Assembly: GCA_932521035.1 (NCBI GenBank)
Contig: OW051494.1
Location: forward strand, 6,310,001-6,374,000
Reading direction: 5' to 3'
From: Oscheius dolichura
Lineage: Eukaryota; Nematoda; Chromadorea; Rhabditida; Rhabditidae
DNA length: 64,000 nucleotides
Positions within the stretch are counted from its first letter, which is position 1; each line of letters opens with the position of its first letter. The notes under the pieces are model-generated. The model did no database searches. It was not told the DNA's origin and saw nothing but the letters and a program-made list of their open reading frames with translations. This document shows, one piece after another, positions 37,811 through 47,199 of the stretch. Position numbers and translations under genes: made by a program.

Positions 37811-38969
37811 ATGGCTTCTGCTGAACCATTGGATAATACTAACCTGCTCGAGCCGGGACCGGCTCCGCCGACCCCCGCCGAGGAAAATGCTGCCCAGCCG
37901 TTCTTCCGCCGCCGGGCCATCCAGGCACGCTTCCTGCCGAAAGTGAAACGCCCGTCGAAGCCGACGCTGATGGGGCCGGAGGAGTTCCTCCGCGGCCGGT
38001 GGATGATCCGGGGACTGATTGGACAGGGCGGCTACGGCGAGATCTACAAGGCGCTGGACCTGCACGAGGAGGAGGAGGTGGCCATCAAGACGGAGCTGAG
38101 GAAGAAGCGCAACCGGACGAATCGGAGGATGATCCTCGAGCAGAAGGTCCTCCTCCGGCTGCAGGGACGGCCCCACATCCCGAAGATGATCGCCTCGGGA
38201 CACGACGACCGCATGAACTTCATCGTCATGGAGATGCTCAGCCTGAACGTGGGCGACCTGAAGAAGCAGTCTCCCGTGAAGAGGCTCTCTCGAAGCACCG
38301 TCGGCCGGATCATGCAGCAGGCGGTGGCCGGCCTCCGGGATGTCCACACCGCCGGTTACCTCCACCGCGACGTGAAGCCGGCCAATATGGTCGGTAGAGC
38401 TTCCTCCTCGGTTATCCTCCTATTCAGTGCTTCGGGATTACTAACAGAACTCGTCACGTGCTGATGATACTCGACCTCGGCTTGGTGAGGAAGTTCAAAG
38501 AGCCGAACGGGGCCCTCCGTCCCCCGAGACGCAAGCCCGGCTTCCGTGGAACTGTCCGCTACGTGTCAATCCGGGCCCACGACAAGATGGAGCAGTGCCC
38601 GGCCGACGACCTGATGTCGCTCGTCTACTCGGGCATCGAACTCTACGTGGGAGAGCTGCCCTGGCGTTACCTGGGCCAGGGCGAGGACGTGAGAAAGGCC
38701 AAGGTGGAGCTGCACTCGAAGGACCCCCATTCGTACCTGACCCTGATGCCCAAGGGATTCCAGGAATTCGCCATGGCCATCGAGAGTCTGGGACCGGGGG
38801 AGGAGCCCAACTACCCGATGATCCAGGGACTGGTGGCGGACATGACCGGAGACAGGTATCATTACTTCTATTGACAGTTTTAATGGGAAATTAAAGAGAA
38901 ATGTCGGATCCGTACGACTGGGAGAACGAGTACCGGGAATGCTTCGAAGGCCAGGTGGAAAATTTTTAA
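37811..38969 (+). CDS. TTBK/CK1-superfamily protein kinase with DLG in place of DFG
   Basis: Predicted Ser/Thr kinase of the tau-tubulin-kinase-like branch greatly expanded in nematodes. Exons 37811-38389, 38428-38855, 38897-38969 give 359 residues. Present are the glycine loop IGQGGYGEIYKA, the lysine in VAIKTE, the catalytic loop YLHRDVKPANM, and the CK1-type activation segment FRGTVRYVSIRAH followed by ADDLMSLVYSG and GELPWRYL. The metal-binding motif reads DLG instead of DFG, with the Asp kept. The C-terminal PYDWE is typical of the group. The first in-frame ATG is 37811; a hydrophobic upstream stretch would need a non-ATG start. Divergent from BBS7 by only 199 nt. Confidence 0.88.
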
Positions 38970-40416
38970 AAACAAAAAAAAGTAAATAAACAATTTATTT
39001 CTTGCATTTTTCTTTGTTTATTTTTCTATCTTTCTTCCGAAGCCGGGATCTATCTCATATCCATATATCTATCAAATAAACACTAATTTGCATACAGATC
39101 ACGACGTTTTCCAAAGTGGGTCTTATTTGCTCTTCCGATGGACTACTTCATGGTTCGACTGCATAAGTTACTACGAAAATTGCACCACTGTGAGAAGCTT
39201 GGCAGTCTTGGAACATGGGCACTATCGTAGTGGCTACATTAGAAAATGACATCGTGGGTGGTAGGACGGGGTATAAAGATTGACTCGCCGGCGTTTAAAC
39301 TTTCTTTTTTTTAAACATTATTCTCCAACTCTCAAAGGAGCCGCTGGGTCATGACAACAAGCCGGCGTTTCCGAACATTTGACAATGTTGCTAAATTCCC
39401 CCTATACTGATAATTCATGTTAGCCAGCCTATAAGATAGCCCTTGACGCACTGTACACGCCAGCTTCTCGGAAAATGATTAATAGATTATCGAGTTATGG
39501 TTATAAACGTCTCGACATGTGTACGGGTGCGGTGTGGTGTAGTCGAGACCCCATAAATGGCACCGCCATTGGGTTGCCCATATAAAAATGGGGTGGACCT
39601 ATCTTTTTTGATCGGGCTTTATAAGCAGCTGCGAAGAGCACAGCAATTTTTGTGTTGAGAAAGTAGGTTGAGAAGGGCTGCGAATAGTCAGCCCGGAGCC
39701 AGATACGCCAGCGTACTCCGTTCGTAAAATACAGGGCGTGTTGTGGGGAAAGGGAATAAAGAGACAACAAAACTGGCAAGCAAGAGAACAGGATGAGCTC
39801 TCAAACTGTAGTATCTGGAGCGACACATAAAAGATTCTCATAGGCGGAGAAAGCGGAAGACGGGCGGACAAGACTTGGCTCCTTTGAGGATATGGCAGCG
39901 GACCGGCCGGCAAGAAAGAAGTGAAATGAAGAAAGTTGGCCAAGGTAACGGTGATCATGTGATTTAATGCAACAGAAAAACGACACCCGGCACATGTTGG
40001 GTTGTCCCTTTATCATTATAATCTAGGGCAACTACCCGAGCTAATCAGTGAATGAACGGTAACTCCCATAAGATACGATTTAGGAGAACGTGCCGGTGTA
40101 TCCAGTGTATCTCGCAGCTGAAGTCCAGTGTTCTCAGGGGCCTCCCGGAGGGTACCCGGTGGGTAGACAGCCACCCTGGTAAAATTTGGTCAGAAATCAA
40201 CTGCCCGTGTAAACTTCGTCCTGCCCGGCAACCTCTGGGGGTTATCTATGCCAACGTACCTACCGGGTGACCTTTCACCTGTCAAGACCGATATCGACCG
40301 GTAGCCTGTTTCCCCCATTTGACTATCTTCTTCTCTTGCTTCCCTGTGGTGGGGTCGTCTTTCCATTCGTCTGCAGCACAAGGTCAATTTGATTGTTACT
40401 TTCCACAAATTTACTC
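38970..40416. other. Intergenic region, no gene seen
   Basis: About 1.45 kb of mixed composition between the kinase gene and the duplicated block. Several open frames of 60-120 codons occur on both strands but none shows splice-consistent or family-like sequence. No RNA gene recognised. Confidence 0.4.
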
Positions 40417-42950
40417 TAAAAATTACAAAGAAAGCGTGCAGGACCTCTTCCCGAGGCCGGCGCCCCTGTCATGCCTCTGGCTCCTCCGGGGCCGACAGGA
40501 AATCGCGTTGTGGGCTCCGATCCACATAAAATGACGCGTCCCGTTGATTCGGGTAGTTTCTTTTTTGTCTAAAAATCGGGTAGTAGAGACGGCCAATGGG
40601 ACTGGCCACCAGGGAATCCGCCTCTCGTGCCAGCCTCTCTTTTTGGAGAAGGCGTCCCGGCCCGGTCCCCCGATGTCCCGTGCATCCTCTGTGTCCACAG
40701 CGGTGTTTGGAACAGCACAGATGGATCCGGGCATCGCCAAGGGGTGACTGGAAGAGCTCGAAACCCTGATACTTTCTTTTTGACCAAATTCATTTAAAAT
40801 ATTCAATCCTTATCGTCTTCCCTCTATTGCCTCTCGCTCGTCTCTTCCATTTCCAGGTATCGTCTGCTCTGCTGGTGGTTCTCTCGCTAGATGCCTCTCT
40901 GAACCGAATGGACTATAATAACTCTACGATTATAGGAGAACAGCATGGGGACACGGACGTAAAATCTTCTGCTGTTGCCATCCAATGGTTCGTTCGTTTT
41001 ATTCTACAGAAAAGCCATCCATATTCCGTATGCCCGCACTCTTTCCCAAGCTCGAGCTACTGTTGCAGTCATCCTTTATTTAGCTAAAAAAACAGTACCG
41101 ATTGATCTGTATATTTCCCGCCTAATTAGCCTTTGAATTTCGCCATTTTACGCGCAAACTTGGGGAGCAGCCGCTTGTTGGATTAGAATTAAACCCGACT
41201 TGTCTACAGTAATCGGTAGTTGTCCTCCCGACTCACTGGGATGGTGTGGTCTGGAGAGCCGCTGGAACCATTTTCATGGGGCAATCCAGCGATAGGCTGT
41301 CCTTTTGATAGGGCCACCGGAGACTGGGACATTTCGACCTCCCAGTCTATCTCCGCCAAATAATTTTACCTGTTGGGAAAACTGACAAGTAAGAGACCCT
41401 AACAGAACTATCGGCCCCGTCCAGAAACGAGGGCTCCTACTCCGCCTCGTGGCTCATTTATCCGCGGTTATCAAATGAAAAAGACGTTTTAGGATAGCCT
41501 CTGAAGACGGAAAGAAGTCGGGTCTGTAGGAGATGGGACGAGTCTCGTCACCTCTTCATTCTCCCTCTTCTCTCGACACAACAGCTCCTGAAGGAACGTT
41601 GCAATGGCCATGTGAAATACGACGAGAGGGAAACAACGCTGCCTCGACTGGCTCTGTCTGCGCCGTGTCGTCCTCCTGAGGAGATGCCACTACGAACAAA
41701 CGAGATGGAACACGACAAGAGCAGGAGAGCACTGATCCCCGTGAATTGGAGGAGGATAGCCACCGAGAGAAGTAGAGGGGATATTGACGTCAAACAGAAG
41801 AGAAGAGACTCGGCTGGACGAGTTGGCCTCGTCCAGAAGGCACATCGTCCCGGACGCTCTGAGGTCCGTCGACATGTCGAGACACGTCGAGCCTGATCCG
41901 ATTCATCAGGATTCGACCGGGATCAGAGCAATTTTGAAAAAAGAATTTGGGAGAAAACGAGCAGAAGATGCCGAGAAGAAAAAAGAAGAAACGAGGACGA
42001 GGAGGATGGCCAGGGCAGACAGAAGTTGGAGGATATTATACCCGCAGGACCGAACAGGCCGCGGACATACCTGAAGAAGACGATGGCCTCTTCTTCTTGT
42101 GATAGGCGTAAAAGCCCTTTTGCCCTGGGTTTGCGCCCAGGGAGGACGTGTTCATATTTTAGAGGCAGGTCGGAAAGGAAGTTTTGCCAGTCCCTGTCCC
42201 CTCTGTCGACGATTTTTGGCAAAAATGTACACAGCGCTGAAGACGGACGGCGAGGATGTAGCGGAGTAGTGGTTAGGGAGAATAGGAAGAAAAGAATTTA
42301 TTCAGATCAAATATAAGCACAGAAATCATGTTAGGATCGGCGCTGACTGGCCGTGTTTCCCCAATAGATGCTTGTCGAGTTTGGGCTTGACCTCCGCTCT
42401 AGAAGATGTTTTTGCTATATCAGGAATGGAACCAACGCAAAGGTGCGACTCGGATGGTTGCATATTAATGACCTCCAGAGCTGTTTGTACACATTGTTCC
42501 ATTCGCGAGTCTGTCGAATAGGAATCGGAGATTCTGGTGAAAGAGAAAGTTCGAGATGTATGCTTTAAAGCATAGAATTTGGGGCAGAAATCATGGGAGA
42601 AGTCAATTCTAGTTAATTTCCTTGTAACACAGAAAATAGTTGGAAGTAGAAAAGGACAGAGTGGGAAAGAAGGGTCACCATGCCGCGGTCGGATTAGGGA
42701 GAGCTGTGCTGCGGAACAGCAGACCCAGATGTGCCCACTCCTATCTCACATCTACGAAGGATTTTACCACCTTCCTGGCATTGTTCTCCACATTTCTAAC
42801 TGGAGATCTCTGAAGGTAGCGGAACAATGAGCAAATGGAGAGGAACGGGAGTTGTATTAGGCAGGACGGAGATGGCTACTGTCCGAGTGATAAAGGGCGC
42901 CACATGACCATCCCTCCGGCTAAAGTTGGACAAACTTGGACACGTAACGA
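40417..42950 (+). repeat. Left copy of a large inverted segmental duplication
   Basis: Sequence from about 40417 to 42198, and again 42884 to 42950, matches the reverse complement of 56800-59024. Shared landmarks run in order: AAATTACAAAGAAAGCGTGC, the segment around 40544-40747 that translates with one visible residue change in both copies (MIRVVSFLSKNRVVETANGT), the region at 40827-41087, the 41490-41900 segment, and the segment ending GTTTTGCCAGTCCCTGTC. A 685-nt piece (42199-42883) is absent from the right copy. By eye the copies are highly similar, with scattered substitutions and small indels, so the duplication is fairly recent. Confidence 0.85.
42199..42883. other. 685-nt sequence present only in the left copy
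   Basis: Sits inside the left duplication copy and is flanked by a 5-bp direct repeat CTGTC (42194-42198 and 42879-42883). The right copy runs straight from CCCTGTC into TCGAGTGATA. No terminal inverted repeats and no long open frame were found. It may be an insertion with a 5-bp target duplication, or the right copy may have suffered a deletion between short repeats. Confidence 0.5.
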
Positions 42951-43329
42951 GGCTCCACTGGGCCACTTGTCGGGATCAAGGTGCCTATCGAACTCATCCC
43001 AGGGTTTGTCGAGGGACAGGGTCTAAGTTGTCCAATAAATTTCTTTATCGCTTGTAACGAATTAGCATACAGAAGCCACAACGTCGGATACTCTGACATT
43101 CCGAGGTTGTTGCAGACGTCGGCACAGTGTGATTGACCTGACGAGTATAGCGGAGCATCATGCGGATCAGGTCTACTCCTCCAAAGCAGTTGAACGCGAA
43201 GCTCATCTCCAAGAAGAAGAAGAAGCGCACAGCTTGTAGCGAGATACTTTTCGGCTTTCCTAATCTAGAGCGCGTCTGAAATCAGATCTATTCTTCTCAT
43301 TATTCCATTGACCATTCCTCGTCATCTCG
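42951..43329. promoter_or_regulatory. Intergenic region upstream of the innexin gene
   Basis: About 380 nt; nothing recognisable beyond presumed promoter sequence. No obvious trans-splice acceptor directly before the innexin ATG. Confidence 0.35.
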
Positions 43330-44677
43330 ATGATTCCATTTCTAGGAGGATTTCTAGGCACGAAGTACATGGTAAGTCGTCGATTCCATCATATGTAAAC
43401 AATAACATTTCAGGTTACGGATTTCGTCGACTGCCTCAACTACTGGACCTCGTACCTGCTAGGCTTCTTCGCGGTGGTCCTGGCTGGCAAACAGTATTTC
43501 GGAACTCCCATCCTATGCTGGGATCCAAATGAACTCAATCGAGATTGGATAAGATATGCCGAAGGCCACTGCTTCGCCGCCAACTCCTTCCGCCTGCCGT
43601 CTGATCAGCTGCCGGAAGAAGGCCCGGTCACCGGGGGCCACCACAACTACTATCGATGGGTGCCCATCCTGTTAGCCATACAGGTAAGTCACTAGAGAAT
43701 CCCAAAGACATTTCCCTTGCTTTTCAGTCGTTCTGCTTCCTCCTGCCGAACTACTTCTGGTCTTGGAAGCACTGGCAGATGGCTATCAATCCGGAGAAAT
43801 TCACCAAGGCGGCGAACAGAGTCGAGAAATTGTTTGGAGAGCAGCAGAGGGTGGAGACCTATACTCTGGCAGTCCACATTATGCTCACTTTGAAGAAGTT
43901 TGAAAGGGGCTCGTTCTTTGAGGGGAGACGGGCCGCCCTCCTCTACCTCCTGGCAAAGGCTCTCTTCGCCCTCAACATCTATCTACAGTATCTCATCATG
44001 ACGGCCTTTCTCGGCCAAAACTACATCCACTGGGGATACAACGTTCGTTTTTATTTATTCAACCTGTACTTCCCATTCTCAGATGGCCTCCAACCTGTAT
44101 CACGGCATCGAGGAAGACTCGGCCGTCTTTCCCCGGTCTATTATATGTGACTTCAATATTGGAACGGCCGTCGACACCACGCCGTACAGAATCCAGTGCG
44201 ACTTGACGATGAACTACTTCCACGAGATGCTCTACTTCGTCCTCTGTTTCTGGTTTATCTTCCTCGGCTTCGTCAACGTCCTCAGCTGCCTCTACCAGCT
44301 CGCCATGGTGGCCGTACCCCAGCTCTGGTCGAGAGGCATTCGGAGATCCATGACTGGCACACAAGTAGGAATTTCTTTCTTGCTTCAATTGGCATATTTA
44401 ACCATTTTATTAATATTCAAAGTGTCCTCAATAGCAAAATCACTTTCAGCGCGGAATGGACGTGTCCTTTTTCGTGAAAAATGTGCTCCAGCCCGACGGC
44501 CTCCTTCTCCTCCGCTTCATCTCCATCGACGTCGGCAGTCTCTTCTCCACCGAGCTGGCCGAAGCCATGTTTCACTTCATCTCAAAACCAAAAAAAGGGT
44601 TCTACTCTAGGACATCTTCGCGTGACTCTGTATGTGACGTAGAATCCGGTCAGCTCGTTGAGTACCCCAATGTGTAA
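43330..44677 (+). CDS. Innexin gap-junction protein
   Basis: Subunit of invertebrate gap junctions and hemichannels. Exons 43330-43371, 43414-43683, 43728-44042, 44083-44364, 44450-44677 give 378 residues, typical size. The signature NYYRWVPILLAIQSFCFLLP (YYQWV motif with R for Q) lies at the end of exon 2; flanking loop 1 contains the conserved cysteines (ILCWDPNE, GHCFAANSF). Further innexin strings are RAALLYLLAKALFALNIYLQ, FPRSIICDFNI and QCDLTMNYFHEMLYF, and the cytoplasmic tail begins after DGLLLLRFISIDVGSL. Four hydrophobic segments are visible. The stop is six bases from the stop of the convergent coiled-coil gene, and its AATAAA (about 44714) lies within that gene's antisense. Confidence 0.95.
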
Positions 44678-44682
44678 CCTCG

Positions 44683-45236
44683 CTACTGTTCCTTTTGTTT
44701 CAAACTGTATATAAATAAACAGTAATACTCTCCTTCTTTATTCATCTTGTTCGTCTTCCTCTCCAGGAGGAGTGTCTCCTTCTTCTTCCTGACCTCCACC
44801 AGCCGGGCCAGCTCCCTGTCTAGTCCGTCCACTTCCATCTCCCTATAATTCGGTTAATCCCCTCCTTCTCCCAACCATCCCACAAGTTCCTTTTCTGTTG
44901 CTCTCTCCTCATTTTGTCCCCGAGACGGCCTTTTTTCTCGTCCAGGATATCTCCAATTTTCCTCGTCATCTCTTCCATTTTCCGGGTCTCCTCGACGAAA
45001 TTCGGATATCTGGGAGAGGCCCGTTCAATAGACCAAAAAAGAAAAGAAAAGGCTTACTTTTTCTGGAGCTGATAGAATTGTTCCATCTTAACGTCTATTT
45101 CCGTCGATGTCTTCTTCACATTTTGCAGAGTTTTGGTCGTCTCTCGAAGGCTATCTTTTGCCTCCTCGAGCCAGCTATTCAAAACGGACATTCCAGCAGG
45201 GAGGACGCCAGTAAAGCCGTGATTTTCACGGTCCAT
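44683..45236 (-). CDS. Unassigned small coiled-coil protein
   Basis: Exons 45058-45236, 44884-45009, 44683-44842 join in phase to 154 residues. Almost the whole sequence is Glu/Lys-rich heptad-like helix (NSWLEEAKDSLRETTKTLQN; ETRKMEEMTRKIGDILDEKK; LDRELARLVEVRKKKETLLL). This resembles small coiled-coil subunits of complexes such as BLOC or kinetochore assemblies, but no family motif was recognised. The first ATG of the frame (45234-45236) was taken; MSVLN 15 codons later is an alternative start. The 3' end overlaps or abuts the innexin 3' UTR in tail-to-tail arrangement. Confidence 0.6.
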
Positions 45237-45363
45237 AGATCTCGGCCATAATTCGCGGCTTTTGACTATTTTCGGGGGATTTTCGCGGGCACAAACTATT
45301 GCATATTAACAAAATTTATTGAGAGGCCATCTAGGAGATCACAAGCGGAGGAGGACAAGGAGG

Positions 45364-45588
45364 CTACTTGCGGCCGGCCCACGCGTAGAACTGCTTCCTC
45401 TTGTCCATCTGGCCGGCGCTCCTCTTCCCTGCCCAGGCGTAGAATCTGAATATCTTTTGTTATCCTCCCCTTATCCAAAAGGGCCTACTGCTTGCGTTTC
45501 TCTGCCTTGGGGGCATAGACCGAGTCGAAGGACCGTTTGGCATCCTCCCACGCGTAGAATCGTTTCATCTGAAGACGGAAATGTTTTA

Positions 45589-45621
<33 letters not shown>

Positions 45622-46444
45622 CTAATAGGCGGCTGATCACCCCATTTGGAGACGGCCCCTACCCCCACATTACTTTTGATTTTTATGAACATTATCGACC
45701 TCCCGTTTACGACTCTCTTCGACATAAATCCACTTCCGATTCCCAGTTATCGGGGGTGGGGGTGTCTTTTAGAATTCCTGGGTTGCCGGGAGATCCCCTG
45801 TTCTTTCTGCTCTCTCGACAAACTTTAAATGGCCGTGGAGGCGGGTGTCTCGGGAACAAATGCAAAGAATCTCTTAGACGCATCAGCCTAATATGATCCA
45901 GGGGGCGTACGAACCTCTGAGGAGACACTTCCCTTTTTGCAGACCGGGCTCAACGGGCCCTTTTTCTCGACCCAGAGAGCGTGTAACTCTCCTGTCCCAA
46001 GGAGAAATTAAGACAACGGCAGGATAACACCCAGGGAGTCATGGGAAGTGGAGGTGTGGGAACAACGTGCTCCGGGGATCAAGGGGTGACTGAACTTTGA
46101 GATGGGCCAGAGGAACTGTCCGGGAGGAGACAGCCAGGCGCGGTCTCAATTGTTTCGCCGTGGCCATTTGTTGAAATTCAATCCGTCTCTGTTCAGCCGG
46201 CTCATTCCTTTGCTAATTTTGGCCCAATTAAGGAAAAACTTGGGAAAAGACAAGAACAAAGGAAGATCCCTACTTCACCTTGGGATTGGCTCATAAGAGA
46301 GAGGACAAGACGTACCATAATGCGGAGATCCTCATCCGGCCGCAGGGCGTCGGTCTGCTGCTTGTCGTCGTCGTCCGTCCTGACTGTAGCCATCTGAAGA
46401 CAGAAGAGCGAGAGGACGAAGAACGTCGCGGTGCTGGAGGCCAT
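45364..46444 (-). CDS. Neuropeptide precursor with FYAWA-amide repeats
   Basis: Exons 46316-46444, 45489-45568, 45364-45445 join in phase to 96 residues. Residues 1-23 form a signal peptide (MASSTATFFVLSLFCLQMA). After an acidic spacer the precursor is cut by dibasic sites into repeated peptides: RFYAWEDA-KR, SFDSVYAPKAE-KR, then two copies of KQFYAWAG followed by KR and by RK at the C-terminus. The glycine after FYAWA predicts C-terminal amidation, giving (K)QFYAWA-amide twice. I cannot match FYAWA-amide to a named family from memory. The 747-nt first intron contains a 32-base G homopolymer. An acceptor tttacacag lies 8 nt before the ATG. Confidence 0.75.
45590..45621 (+). repeat. 32-nt poly-G tract
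   Basis: An uninterrupted run of 32 G on the plus strand (poly-C in the transcribed strand sense), inside the first intron of the neuropeptide gene, 21 nt upstream of its exon 2 in transcript direction. Such runs can form G-quadruplexes and are error-prone in sequencing, so the exact length is doubtful. Confidence 0.9.
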
Positions 46445-47199
46445 CAGGGAGTCTGTGTAAAGTGAATGGCCACGCCTTCGGAGCCGAGTAGTTTGACCAA
46501 ACTCCGCCCCTTCTTAAAAACTGTTCCCCGCACCTTGTCCTTTAGGGGAGGACAACATGCAAGGACAAGAGAGCGATGAGGACTATTCCTTTGGGAAGGG
46601 AAAATAAAACTGTAGTTTGTTAGGGAGGAAAGTTGGAAAAAGCCCGGTGATGAGGTGTACATAAAAGATGATTTATAGACGAGGTTTGGTCGACGAGGCC
46701 TAATTGTTTGGGCTGGGGGATGACTACGGTAGAGCGGCCTTCGGAGCACCGTCTCACTCTTTCTCTCTCTTATTCCTCCTTGTCTCTTTTTCTGAATAAA
46801 GGAGATCAAGTATTTCCTCCTGCTGACCAGTACCGTACCCTACTTTGTTTTCAAGAAAACAAGCCTTGAAATGTCCCTGGCGGCACGGGAGAAGATTCAA
46901 AACGAGCTACAATGCCGGCGTAGAAACACGCGACGTGGGAGTAAAACTACAAAGGGAAGAAGTTTCTGGGAAAAGGAGGAAACACAACAGCTTCAGGGAT
47001 GAGTGCCTCGTTCAATTATGGCCGAGCCGGTGCTTTGTCGCTGCAGATGGATCCGGGGGGCTTTGATCTCTCCCCTCTGCCCTGGTCCCCGCGACGTACC
47101 ATTCCCATACTCTGCTGTGAAAGTGGCGTGTTCTGACAAACATTCGGGGTATGCACCGGTGCTCCGCGAATTAGGAGTTCTGATTTACAGAGCCGATGT
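46445..47199. other. Intergenic region, no gene seen
   Basis: About 755 nt between the neuropeptide start and the ABCG stop, both on the minus strand. It should include the neuropeptide promoter. A CT-rich strand-biased patch occurs near 46740-46800. No exon or RNA gene recognised. Confidence 0.4.

Noticed and set aside
39501-39958. Overlapping minus-strand frames in the 1.4-kb gap after the kinase gene
   Set aside because: Low-complexity, no splice-consistent extension and no recognisable motif.
40544-40747. 67-codon frame conserved in both duplication copies
   Set aside because: Conservation is explained by recent duplication of DNA; other frames are equally conserved, so no selection on this frame can be inferred.
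45058-45236. Assignment of the coiled-coil protein to a BLOC-1 or kinetochore subunit
   Set aside because: Only generic heptad character is visible; no family-specific motif.
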